Assembly (NCBI GenBank): GCA_022510885.1
Contig: JAFLSP010000035.1
Span: forward strand, 2,894-14,460
Length of the DNA: 11,567 bases
Reading direction: 5' to 3'
Origin: Treponema sp.
GTDB lineage: Bacteria > Spirochaetota > Spirochaetia > Treponematales > Treponemataceae
Of the stretch, positions 1 through 5,721 are shown piece after piece (position 1 is the first letter of the stretch; the number at the start of each line of letters is the position of its first letter). The translations under genes were made by a program, and so were the position numbers. The notes beneath the pieces are model-generated. The model did not search any database. It had not been told where the DNA came from and saw nothing but the letters and a program-made list of their open reading frames with translations.

Positions 1-515
1 AGCGTCGCGCCCGTCAGGTCAAAGGGGTCGTCGGCAAGCAGGGAAGCGTCGCTCAAGCTGAACGCGCCGTAGACCCGCGCGAGCGCATCCTGCGCCACCG
101 CCTCCGCCGCGCCGTCCTCCAACAGCGCGACCGTCTCCGCGTCCAGCAGGTTGAAGCGATTGGCGAAGAGGAAGTCGCTCAAGTCGGCGACCGCAGCGGC
201 ATCCACGTACAGCGTCGCCTCGTCAAAATAGGGCGCGTGCTCGTACAGGTAGACCGCCGCGTCCTTTGCCACCGCAAAATCCTCCGCATAGGCAAGCACC
301 GTCACCGCGCGGCTCGTGCGGGCGGAAAGCACGGCATCCGCCTGTGCCACCGACTTGAGCGAATGCGACGGCGGCAGGATGTCGAACAGGCTCGTGTTGA
401 ACTGCGGAAGCCGCGCAAAAAGAAGCGAGAGGAGAAAGGCGAGCAGCAGCGCGCCGTGGACGCACAGCCAGGCAGCGGGCGACCAGTTATCGCACGGAAA
501 AAAGGGCTTTCTCAT
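1..515 (-). CDS. RND/MMPL-family exporter, N-terminal part (runs off left edge)
   Basis: Partial gene; 171 residues are visible and the rest lies outside the window. The start is the ATG at 515 (MRKPFFPC...), which overlaps the end of the LolA-like gene by 29 nt. Residues about 13-34 form one hydrophobic segment (WLCVHGALLLAFLLSLLF), followed by a periplasmic-type domain beginning NTSLFDILPPSHSLKSV. The visible part ends with a DDPFDLTG segment. A single N-terminal membrane helix, a periplasmic loop opening with L-x-x-L-L-P-like wording, and a later DP-x-x-L are typical of the large MMPL/RND exporters in aryl-polyene-type clusters. The inferred role is inner-membrane export of a lipid-like product driven by the proton gradient. 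Only the first domain is seen, so the family call rests on this segment plus the neighbours. There is no clear Shine-Dalgarno, so translation is probably coupled to the upstream gene. Confidence 0.72.
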   Translation of the reverse strand, partial: MRKPFFPCDNWSPAAWLCVHGALLLAFLLSLLFARLPQFNTSLFDILPPSHSLKSVAQADAVLSARTSRAVTVLAYAEDFAVAKDAAVYLYEHAPYFDEATLYVDAAAVADLSDFLFANRFNLLDAETVALLEDGAAEAVAQDALARVYGAFSLSDASLLADDPFDLTGAT

Positions 516-1128
516 CGTCGGTCAGCGCGGCAGGAAAAGTCTGGTTCGCGAACTCGTAGCGCACAAAGTCGCCGCCCGGCTCGTGCATGGTCACGCTCTG
601 CAATGCCGTCTCCCCGGTCAGCACGAAGCGTTGCGCCACCGCGCGCACGGCATCGTCTTTCGGCACAAGACCCAGCGTCCAGTCTGCGGCGGAACGGGAA
701 AAAAAGATGTCGAACTGCCGCTCGTTCAGCCCGTCGCCGCCCGCGAACACGGAGCGGATGATGCCCGAAAACGACTCGAAGGTGGGGTTGCTGCCCGCAA
801 CCAGGACGGAAGTCTTGCCGCTCGCGGCGGTCTGCGTGATGGCGCTCGGCGTGACGGTCAGCACGGAGGGAAAGGGCTTCTTTGTCTGCCAGACGATGCC
901 GTCGTCCCGCGAGATGAGATACGCGCCCGAGGAGACAAGGGCGCGGTTCAGTTTTGCGATGTGCTTGGTCTGCGTGAAGTCGCCCTTTTGGACGGGGTGC
1001 GCGGAAAGCGTGGCGCAGACGGCGGAAAAATCGTCCCGTGTCGCGGCGGTCAGCGGAGCGTCGAACACGTCGGCAGGGACGGAACAGACCGCAAGCAGGA
1101 GCGCGGCGGCGGCAAGCAGTCGTCTCAT
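487..1128 (-). CDS. LolA-like outer-membrane lipoprotein carrier
   Basis: 213 residues when started at the ATG at 1128. The start shares an A with the thioesterase stop (TGATG), which implies translational coupling. The reading frame stays open to 1227, but only the 1128 start gives a signal peptide (MRRLLAAAALLLAVCSVPA, cleavage likely before D). The LolA pattern follows: GDFTQTKHIAKLNRALVSSG, then DDGIVWQTKKPFPSVLTVTP, corresponding to the family's G-x-F-x-Q-x-K, SSG and G-I-x-W-x-T-x-x-P wording. LolA proteins carry hydrophobic molecules through the periplasm. The copies placed between a thioesterase and an MMPL exporter are thought to serve polyketide-lipid pigments rather than general lipoprotein sorting. 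The role is inferred from family and position; the fold call is fairly safe. Confidence 0.82.
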   Translation of the reverse strand: MRRLLAAAALLLAVCSVPADVFDAPLTAATRDDFSAVCATLSAHPVQKGDFTQTKHIAKLNRALVSSGAYLISRDDGIVWQTKKPFPSVLTVTPSAITQTAASGKTSVLVAGSNPTFESFSGIIRSVFAGGDGLNERQFDIFFSRSAADWTLGLVPKDDAVRAVAQRFVLTGETALQSVTMHEPGGDFVRYEFANQTFPAALTDDEKALFSVR

Positions 1129-1598
1129 CAGTCCTTGAACCCGCCGGCACGAATCAGCGCTTCCACTTTGTCGGTAAAGACGGCGGGGCAGACGAACTGG
1201 CTCTCGCCGGTCGCCATGCTCACGCACATCTGGCTCACGCTGCCTTTCGTGGTCAGCTCGCCCGTCCGCGCGTTGTACAGCTCAAAGTTGATTTTGAGCA
1301 TATTCTCGTACTCGTCCAGAATCGCCCGCGCGCGGCACGTGTCGCCAAAGCGCAGCGAGCGGATGTATTTGATGCGCACGTCGGTGACGGGAAACAGGTA
1401 GCCGCTCGCCTCCATGTCGGTGTACGTGTAGCCGATTTTCTCAAGCAGGGCGCAGCGGGCGCGCTCAAAATAGTTGACGTAATTTCCGTGCCAGGCGATG
1501 CGCATGGAATCCACCTCAAAGAAATCGATTTTGAACGTCGTCTCGCAGAACAGCACGTGCGGGTCAAGCCCCGCCGCAGAAAAAGTCGCCTCGCCCAT
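1128..1598 (-). CDS. Hotdog-fold acyl-CoA/ACP thioesterase (4HBT, YbgC/FadM type)
   Basis: 156 residues, usual for the family. The 4HBT signature is clear: FFEVDSMRIAWHGNYVNYFERAR at residues about 26-48, where D30 is in the position of the catalytic Asp of YbgC-like enzymes and H37-G-N-Y follows. The later VRIKYIRSLRFGDTCRARA is the conserved central strand region. It should hydrolyse an acyl thioester, on CoA or carrier protein, in the cytoplasm. It is the first gene visible in a coupled run with the LolA-like and exporter genes. In that setting it may release or trim a polyketide chain. The start at 1598 has no Shine-Dalgarno and sits 6 nt after a TAGAAT hexamer, which fits a leaderless transcript. 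A general-purpose thioesterase is the alternative. Confidence 0.85.
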   Translation of the reverse strand: MGEATFSAAGLDPHVLFCETTFKIDFFEVDSMRIAWHGNYVNYFERARCALLEKIGYTYTDMEASGYLFPVTDVRIKYIRSLRFGDTCRARAILDEYENMLKINFELYNARTGELTTKGSVSQMCVSMATGESQFVCPAVFTDKVEALIRAGGFKD

Positions 1599-1604
1599 GC
1601 CCGT

Positions 1605-1633
1605 ATTCTATCTGAATGCGGAAATATTTTCTA
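1605..1633 (-). promoter_or_regulatory. Candidate promoter for the thioesterase-LolA-exporter run
   Basis: Reading the minus strand, TAGAAA (1633-1628), a 17-nt spacer and TAGAAT (1610-1605) precede the thioesterase ATG at 1598. The -10 ends only 6 nt before the ATG, so transcription would begin at or next to the A of the start codon. The -35 matches consensus at four of six positions. Promoter by inspection only. Confidence 0.4.
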
Positions 1634-1649
1634 GTGGCGTTTTGGGGCA

Positions 1650-1685
1650 GGACAACCTCTCTACTTCAGAAGCGGGGTTTCCAGC
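1650..1685. repeat. Structured dispersed repeat, copy 1
   Basis: An outer stem AACCTC (1654-1659) pairs with GGGGTT (1674-1679, one G-T pair). Then come a TCTA bulge, an inner stem CTT (1664-1666)/AAG (1670-1672) with loop CAG, and a single C before the G run. The same layout recurs at 3677-3713 with different loop bases and a changed outer stem. No plus-strand gene ends just before it, so it is not simply a terminator for a rightward gene. Orientation is unknown. Confidence 0.55.
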
Positions 1686-1689
1686 CGGT

Positions 1690-1714
1690 TCTCGAAAACA
1701 CCGCAGTTTCGAGA
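1690..1714. repeat. Perfect 8-bp hairpin
   Basis: TCTCGAAA (1690-1697) and TTTCGAGA (1707-1714) are exact reverse complements around a 9-nt loop. It lies directly beside structured repeat copy 1 and may be part of the same element. It has no T tract on either side. Confidence 0.55.
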
Positions 1715-1757
1715 GCGCATGAAGCGGGAGTGTGCTATGGGCGGTAGCAGGGTACGT

Positions 1758-1795
1758 GCTCTAGCCTATAGCGGAGGAGTGCTGTAGGCTAGAGC
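1758..1795. repeat. 15-bp inverted repeat hairpin with related degenerate repeats to about 1890
   Basis: GCTCTAGCCTATAGC (1758-1772) pairs with GCTGTAGGCTAGAGC (1781-1795) over all 15 positions with one G-T pair and an 8-nt purine-rich loop GGAGGAGT. Downstream a looser copy continues: CCTAGAGCAGG near 1810-1820, the direct pair GGCTAC/AGGCTAC, a second GCGGAGG and TCTAGGGC near 1855. CTAG, scarce in the rest of the window, occurs four times between 1761 and 1859. Not recognised as a named element. Confidence 0.6.
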
Positions 1796-1927
1796 GGCAC
1801 GTTGCATCGCCTAGAGCAGGAGGCGGCTACAGGCTACTGCGGAGGTCTGCTATCGTCTAGGGCAGTGCGGGCGCGTCTGCCGTGCGGGGTGGAATCGCTT
1901 TGTCCGTGCGGGGAAACGGCGACTCTT

Positions 1928-2029
1928 TCAATTCGAGCATCGGTTTTTCTTCAGGCAGTGCATGATGCACTCGAAGGAGCGTACGAGTAGGACTGGCAGG
2001 ATGCGCAACAGGGAAATCTGCTTTCTCAT
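1928..2029 (-). other. Doubtful 33-codon ORF after the exported-protein gene
   Basis: An ATG at 2029, 14 nt after the stop of the exported-protein gene, opens MRKQISLLRILPVLLVRSFEC and ends at 1928. The start resembles a signal peptide, but there is no strong Shine-Dalgarno and the rest is short and featureless. It could be a tiny exported peptide, the remnant of a lost gene, or chance. No function is proposed. Confidence 0.15.
1958..1970. repeat. 13-bp palindrome GTGCAT-G-ATGCAC
   Basis: Perfect 6-bp arms around one base. It sits downstream of the leftward exported-protein gene, between outer TTCGAG (1932-1937) and CTCGAA (1970-1975), which can also pair. It could be an operator or part of a transcript-end structure; there is no T run to support an intrinsic terminator. 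Confidence 0.3.
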
Positions 2030-2042
2030 GCGTACCGTCCGC

Positions 2043-2846
2043 TTAGAACTGGGCAAGAAACCATCGATAGACCGCCTCCATGCGCGCGACCATAGAATCC
2101 CTGACTTGCTTCCGCATGTCAACCAGCGCAAGGTTCCGCGCGTCCACGTCGACAGAAAGATAGAGCAACAGGTCGTCGCCGCAGTCCAGCGCGACAACGG
2201 TGATTCTCATCTTCCCCGGCATGACGGCTCTGATGCCCATAAAGGTCAGGGGCGAGATGAGCAGGAACGAGGCGTACAGGACTCCGTCCTGCTGACGGTA
2301 GCGCAACGTGTAGGTCGTCTCGCCATACGTACAGTCATACAGATAGCAGTACGACAGCTGTCCGTCCGCGCTCCCCGCGTTCTGGTCAAGAATCGGCACG
2401 GCAGAACCAGGGGCGGCAATCATGTAGGCTTTTTTGTACAGCAGCTCGCCGTCAGGATTCCTTTTCGTCACGCGATAGCGCATTCCCGCCATGGTGCTGA
2501 TGGAGCGAAGTACCACGGAAACGTCGTCCGTCGTAGGCTCCCGCCCGTCTGCACGGCGCGACAAATCCGCCTTGGGAATCTCGTAGAGGAATTCGGCGAC
2601 GAACGGCACGTTTTTCGCGTCCTTCTCAAGCGTTTCCGCGCGCACGTCCGCTTCGTACACGCAGGCGGGAAGGAGCGAGAGCGCAGTGTCGTCTCTTTCA
2701 TGGATGACGGAAACAACGCGCGACTGCCGCAACTCCGCACGGTAGGCGGGCGGCACTGCGTCAGCCACGGAAGCACCCTGCGCCGCGACACATTCCGCAC
2801 GACCGGCAAGCACGAGCAGCGCGATTCCGAAGCCGACGTTCCGCAT
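2043..2846 (-). CDS. Exported protein of unknown function, spirochaete type
   Basis: 267 residues from the ATG at 2846. This start gives a clear signal peptide (MRNVGFGIALLVLAGRAEC VAAQ), with cleavage likely after VAA. The frame is open upstream to 3116, but that stretch overlaps the lipoprotein gene and has no good start. The mature chain has SVVLRSISTMAGMRYRV near the middle, YKKAYMIAAPGSAVPI, a SYCYLYDCTYGETTYTLRY segment and a C-terminal helix ending RWFLAQF. I believe it belongs to an uncharacterised, mostly treponemal family (possibly DUF6675), but this is from memory and untested. Probably periplasmic. It follows the Cys-rich lipoprotein gene by 73 nt on the same strand and is likely in its operon. 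The ribosome site is weak: GAGGAG at about 2888-2893 is too far from the ATG. Confidence 0.7.
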   Translation of the reverse strand: MRNVGFGIALLVLAGRAECVAAQGASVADAVPPAYRAELRQSRVVSVIHERDDTALSLLPACVYEADVRAETLEKDAKNVPFVAEFLYEIPKADLSRRADGREPTTDDVSVVLRSISTMAGMRYRVTKRNPDGELLYKKAYMIAAPGSAVPILDQNAGSADGQLSYCYLYDCTYGETTYTLRYRQQDGVLYASFLLISPLTFMGIRAVMPGKMRITVVALDCGDDLLLYLSVDVDARNLALVDMRKQVRDSMVARMEAVYRWFLAQF

Positions 2847-2919
2847 GGCGGCTTTCGGGCATCTGCGGGCATGCGTACTGTCGCGGACTCCTCGTTCTTT
2901 TACTTTTCCCGGACTGGCA

Positions 2920-3168
2920 TCAGTCCTCGGATGCATGCAAATGCTCACACGTACACTCTTCAATGCAATTTGTGCCGTTTCCTTGACCCACGCGGCACAA
3001 AAAGTTTTTGCGGCAGACGGAATTGAGCGCGCACGAGGAATTTGCCTCGATATACACGCATCCGGCAGAGTCATTGTCGATAAGCCGTGGCATGCCGCTG
3101 CACCCGGCAAACACAACCGCCATGTCCACTGCCATGCACAGCGCGGCGACCCGCAGCATCTTGTTCAT
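2920..3168 (-). CDS. Small Cys-rich lipoprotein of unknown function
   Basis: 82 residues. The start at 3168 is fixed by GGAGG at 3176-3180, 7 nt upstream. The N-terminus is a lipoprotein signal (MNKMLRVAALCMAVDMAVVFAGC) with lipobox VFAGC and acylated Cys23. The mature part is short and contains seven more cysteines, at 37, 46, 52, 58, 68, 72 and 74, and ends in an acidic, His-containing tail (CIEECTCEHLHASED). The cysteines suggest disulfides or a metal site; which one cannot be told. It is divergent from the Xre regulator and reads from a perfect consensus promoter at 3258-3286 that overlaps a palindromic operator, so it is probably the regulator's main target. Family not recognised. Confidence 0.75.
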   Translation of the reverse strand: MNKMLRVAALCMAVDMAVVFAGCSGMPRLIDNDSAGCVYIEANSSCALNSVCRKNFLCRVGQGNGTNCIEECTCEHLHASED

Positions 3169-3216
3169 TTTGCTGCCTCCATACATGAAAAAGTGGCACA
3201 CACATACCCTTTCCAC

Positions 3217-3230
3217 ATATCAATTGATAT
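3217..3230. promoter_or_regulatory. Palindromic operator, site 1
   Basis: ATATCAATTGATAT is a perfect 14-bp palindrome. It falls in the predicted 5' leader of the lipoprotein transcript, about 20 nt after its start point, where a bound protein could block elongation. It is 63 bp (six helical turns at 10.5 bp) from site 2. Likely bound by the Xre protein encoded at 3303. Confidence 0.6.
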
Positions 3231-3257
3231 ATCACGACAGTTTTATATATATATCGA

Positions 3258-3286
3258 ATTATAAATAAAACCGAGCGATATGTCAA
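3258..3286 (-). promoter_or_regulatory. Consensus sigma-70 promoter for the lipoprotein operon
   Basis: On the minus strand TTGACA (3286-3281) and TATAAT (3263-3258) are separated by exactly 17 nt, a full consensus match. The start point would be near 3251, giving a leader of about 83 nt. The -35 lies inside operator site 2, so strong expression is expected unless a repressor is bound. Confidence 0.75.
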
Positions 3287-3293
3287 TTGATAT
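3280..3293. promoter_or_regulatory. Palindromic operator, site 2
   Basis: ATGTCAATTGATAT matches site 1 at 13 of 14 positions. It covers the -35 of the leftward lipoprotein promoter and the TG plus first half of the -10 of the rightward regulator promoter. One bound dimer could therefore shut both promoters, the usual design of an autoregulated repressor. Binding is inferred. Confidence 0.65.
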
Positions 3294-3296
3294 AAT
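3288..3296 (+). promoter_or_regulatory. Extended -10 promoter of the Xre regulator gene
   Basis: TGATATAAT is a perfect extended -10 (TGnTATAAT). No good -35 is found 16-18 nt upstream, as is common for extended -10 promoters. The -10 ends 6 nt before the ATG at 3303, so the transcript should start at the ATG itself, which agrees with the lack of a Shine-Dalgarno. Confidence 0.6.
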
Positions 3297-3302
3297 CAGT
3301 CC

Positions 3303-3659
3303 ATGCATTCATTCAGGGAAAATCTTCGGAGCGAGCTTGATTTTCAGGGGCTGACGGTCAAGGAGCTTGCGGCACGGACGGGGATTATCAAGGGAACGCT
3401 CGACAACTATCTCGGCGCGCGGGCATCGATTCCACCAGCAGACATAGCGGTCAAGATTGCGGACGCGCTGCACGTTTCGGTGGAGTACCTAGTGACTGGC
3501 GCGGACAAACAACGCGAGGACGCGGAGACGGTCGGCCCGGCAAACGCGGAAGAAAAATCCCTCCTGCATGACCTGACCGTCATTCCGCAGCACCTGCGCA
3601 AAACGCTCAGGACGCTCATTCATCAGACCGCGCAGTCCGTGCGCAGCGGCGCGGAGTGA
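3303..3659 (+). CDS. Xre/CI-type helix-turn-helix transcriptional regulator
   Basis: 118 residues, with an HTH_3 domain at about 6-65: a first helix (FRENLRSELDF), then LTVKELAARTGIIKGTLDNYL as the helix-turn-helix, then IPPADIAVKIADALHVSVEYLVTG. The tail (about 75-118) is polar, with a final helix LRKTLRTLIHQTAQSVRS that could aid dimer formation. It should bind the two 14-bp palindromes just upstream and repress both itself and the divergent lipoprotein operon. The signal it senses is unknown, and it has no peptidase or ligand domain. It appears to have a leaderless start. The next gene rightward, the ABC binding protein, is 115 nt away with its own promoter, so it is probably a separate unit. 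Confidence 0.88.
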   Translation: MHSFRENLRSELDFQGLTVKELAARTGIIKGTLDNYLGARASIPPADIAVKIADALHVSVEYLVTGADKQREDAETVGPANAEEKSLLHDLTVIPQHLRKTLRTLIHQTAQSVRSGAE

Positions 3660-3676
3660 GTGCGTGAAACTTCTAG

Positions 3677-3713
3677 AGAGAAACCCTTTCTACTTTCGAA
3701 GCGGGGGTTTTCC
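3677..3713. repeat. Structured dispersed repeat, copy 2 (possible terminator of the regulator gene)
   Basis: An outer stem AAACCC (3681-3686) pairs with GGGTTT (3705-3710). Then come a bulge ending TCTA, an inner stem CTT (3693-3695)/AAG (3699-3701) with loop TCG, and a single C before the G run. Its plan is the same as at 1650-1685. Here it starts 18 nt after the regulator stop and ends in GGGGGTTTT, so it could end that transcript, though the T run is short. Confidence 0.5.
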
Positions 3714-3726
3714 TTCCTCAAACCGC

Positions 3727-3767
3727 TTGCGCTTTGTTTCTTTGCATAGTAATATAGCGTAAAGGGG
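3727..3767 (+). promoter_or_regulatory. Candidate promoter and Shine-Dalgarno of the ABC importer operon
   Basis: TTGCGC (3727-3732), a 17-nt spacer and TAATAT (3750-3755) form a moderate promoter. AAAGGGG (3761-3767) is a good ribosome site 7 nt before the ATG at 3775. The leader is short, and no riboswitch, T-box or Trp-rich leader peptide is visible. Confidence 0.45.
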
Positions 3768-3774
3768 ATTTGCG

Positions 3775-4755
3775 ATGAAAAGGGTGATTGGTTTGCTCGC
3801 GGCGGCGGTCGTGCTTGCGGGATGCAGCAAGCAGGCTGCGGACGGAACGAAGAGAATCGGGATTGCGAAAATCGTGCAGCACGTCGCGCTTGACGACGTG
3901 GAGCGCGGCATCATTGACGTGATTGACGAGGCGGGATTCGCCGTAACGTATGACTTGCAGAACGCGAACGGCGACGTGAACACGGCGGCGCAGATTGCGG
4001 CAAAGTACAAGGACGAGCGCGTGGATTTGGCGGTCGGCATTGCCACGCCGGTCGCGCTTGCATTGGCGAACACGATTAAGGACATTCCGATTGTGTTCGG
4101 CACCGTGACCGACCCGCTTTCCACCGGCCTGGTGACGACGCTCGACCACGGCGAGGGCAACGTGACGGGCATGAGCGACTACGTGGACACGGGGACGCAG
4201 GTCGCGCTCTTCAAGGACGTGGCGGGCATCAAGACGCTGGGCTACATCTACACGAGCAACGAGGGCAACTCAATCAGCTCGCTCAACCTGGTGCAGGAGG
4301 CCTGCGAAAGCCTGGGCTTGCAGCTGGTGACGCAGGCGATTACGAATTCGTCCGAGGTGAAGGCGGCGGCGGAAGCGATTGTCGGCCGCGTGGACGGCAT
4401 CTACCTGACCACGGACAACACGGTGTTCAGCGCGCTCGCCTCGCTCGTGCAGGTGTTCGGCAGCGCGAAAAAGCCGATTTTCAGCGCGGACGTGACGGGC
4501 GCACAGGCGGGCGGCATCCTCATGGCGAGCGGTTTCAACTATTATAAGGCGGGGCGCGCAACAGGTGAGATGTGCGTGCAGATTCTGAACGGCGCGAAGC
4601 CCTCGGAACTTCCCGTGCGCTTTATGACCGAGCCGAGCGACAGCGACCTGCTGCTCGATTTGGACGCGGCAAGGAACTGCGGCATCACGTTCAGCGAGGA
4701 GCTGCTCGCACAGGCGAACATGATTTTTGAGAACGGCGTGCTGACGGCAAAATAA
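3775..4755 (+). CDS. ABC importer substrate-binding lipoprotein (ABC_sub_bind, TrpX-like)
   Basis: 326 residues. A lipoprotein signal ends VLAGC with acylated Cys17, so the protein is tethered outside the inner membrane. The mature start KRIGIAKIVQHVALDDVERG and the following VDLAVGIATPVALALAN, IPIVFGTVTDPLSTGLV and later FSADVTGAQAGGILMASGFNYYKAGR are the conserved blocks of the ABC_sub_bind family (PF04392). Members near this type (TrpX) bind tryptophan or tyrosine in Firmicutes. The substrate here is inferred by family and could differ. It is the first gene of a three-gene importer operon, with the permease 6 nt downstream. Length and domain are complete. Confidence 0.9.
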   Translation: MKRVIGLLAAAVVLAGCSKQAADGTKRIGIAKIVQHVALDDVERGIIDVIDEAGFAVTYDLQNANGDVNTAAQIAAKYKDERVDLAVGIATPVALALANTIKDIPIVFGTVTDPLSTGLVTTLDHGEGNVTGMSDYVDTGTQVALFKDVAGIKTLGYIYTSNEGNSISSLNLVQEACESLGLQLVTQAITNSSEVKAAAEAIVGRVDGIYLTTDNTVFSALASLVQVFGSAKKPIFSADVTGAQAGGILMASGFNYYKAGRATGEMCVQILNGAKPSELPVRFMTEPSDSDLLLDLDAARNCGITFSEELLAQANMIFENGVLTAK

Positions 4756-4761
4756 ACGGCG

Positions 4762-5676
4762 ATGGTTTCGGGAATCCTCATCGAAGGCTTGATTTACGGC
4801 ATTATGGTGCTCGGCGTGTTCATGACATTCCGTGTGCTGAATTTCTGCGACATGACGGTGGACGGCGCGTTCCCGCTGGGCGCGTGTGTGCTTGCGGCCT
4901 GCCTGACGCGCGGCATCGCGCCGGGCATCGGTCTGCCGCTCGCCTTTGCGGCGGGCTGCGTCGCGGGGCTGTGCACCACGCTCATCTACACCAAACTGCG
5001 CATTCCCGACCTGCTTGCCGGCATCCTTATGATGACGATGCTCTATTCCGTCAACCTGCGCGTCATGGCGAACCACGCGAACGTCTCGTTCCTGCGCATT
5101 CCCACGGTGTTCTCGCGGCTTACGGCATGGGCGGGCGCAAACGGGCTGAGCGGCGACTGGACGATTGTCGTCTTTCTGCTGGTGTTCGTCGGCATCCTCA
5201 CGGTGCTGCTCAACCTGTTTTTCAGCACGGACTTCGGGCTGACGATGGGCGCGCTCGGCGCGAACCCGCAGATGGTGACGAGCCAGGGCGTGGACGTGCG
5301 CTTCGTGCGCGGCGTGGGCATCTGCCTGGGCGACGGGCTTGCGGCGATGAGCGGCGCGCTCTTTTCCATGTACGCGGGCTTTGCCGACGTGGGAAGCGGC
5401 ACGGGCGTGGTCGTCTCCGGGCTGGCATCGCTCATGCTCGGCGAATTCATCCTGTCGTCCAACAGGATTGCCGTGCAGACCCTGCGCGTGCTGCTCGGCT
5501 CAATCCTGTACCGCGCGCTCATGTTCGTGGCGCGTCGCTACGGCTACACCATCGGCATGAACAGCAACGACCTCAAACTGATTACGGGACTGCTGATTAT
5601 CGTCTGCCTGATTGTGAGCCAGACGGACGTGGCGGGCTGGCTCAAGGCACACCTGAAGCGGCCGGAAAAAGCGTGA
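4762..5676 (+). CDS. ABC importer permease (branched-chain type, TrpY-like)
   Basis: 304 residues, strongly hydrophobic, with roughly eight or nine membrane segments. The first region has RVLNFCDMTVDGAFPLGA, the family's D-x-T-V-D-G-x-F-P-L-G motif. The cytoplasmic loop GALGANPQMVTSQGVDV followed by LGDGLAAMSGALFSMYAGFADVGSG is the conserved ATPase-contact and core region of BPD_transp_2 permeases (PF02653). The start is 6 nt after the binding-protein stop with no good Shine-Dalgarno, so it is probably translationally coupled. It forms the membrane channel for the upstream binding protein, probably as a homodimer since only one permease gene is present. Confidence 0.9.
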   Translation: MVSGILIEGLIYGIMVLGVFMTFRVLNFCDMTVDGAFPLGACVLAACLTRGIAPGIGLPLAFAAGCVAGLCTTLIYTKLRIPDLLAGILMMTMLYSVNLRVMANHANVSFLRIPTVFSRLTAWAGANGLSGDWTIVVFLLVFVGILTVLLNLFFSTDFGLTMGALGANPQMVTSQGVDVRFVRGVGICLGDGLAAMSGALFSMYAGFADVGSGTGVVVSGLASLMLGEFILSSNRIAVQTLRVLLGSILYRALMFVARRYGYTIGMNSNDLKLITGLLIIVCLIVSQTDVAGWLKAHLKRPEKA

Positions 5677-5721
5677 GCGAGGGCGATATGCGAAACAAGA
5701 ACACGACAGCGGAGGCACGTC

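Larger units (their letters stand above)
1599..2042. other. 444-nt spacer rich in stem-loops, no convincing gene
   Basis: It lies between the start of the thioesterase gene and the stop of the exported-protein gene, so both flanking genes read left. No frame has a credible gene with a ribosome site. It holds a candidate promoter at its left end, a structured repeat at 1650-1685, a perfect 8-bp hairpin at 1690-1714, a 15-bp hairpin at 1758-1795, further imperfect repeats to about 1890, a palindrome at 1958-1970, and one doubtful tiny ORF at 1928-2029. Confidence 0.7.

Noticed and set aside
487..1227. Longer 246-residue form of the LolA-like protein
   Set aside because: The added N-terminus hides the signal peptide and overlaps the thioesterase gene. 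The TGATG-coupled start at 1128 is better.
316..1401. Long plus-strand open frame of 361 codons
   Set aside because: It is antisense to the thioesterase, LolA-like and exporter genes, is rich in Arg/His/Ala, and has no domain. Such open frames are expected opposite genes in G+C-rich DNA.
2043..3116. Longer 357-residue form of the exported protein
   Set aside because: The extension overlaps the lipoprotein gene in another frame and removes the signal peptide from the N-terminus.
3660..3774. T-box, riboswitch or Trp attenuator ahead of the TrpX-like operon
   Set aside because: The space between promoter and start is too short, and no Trp codon cluster or known riboswitch core is visible.
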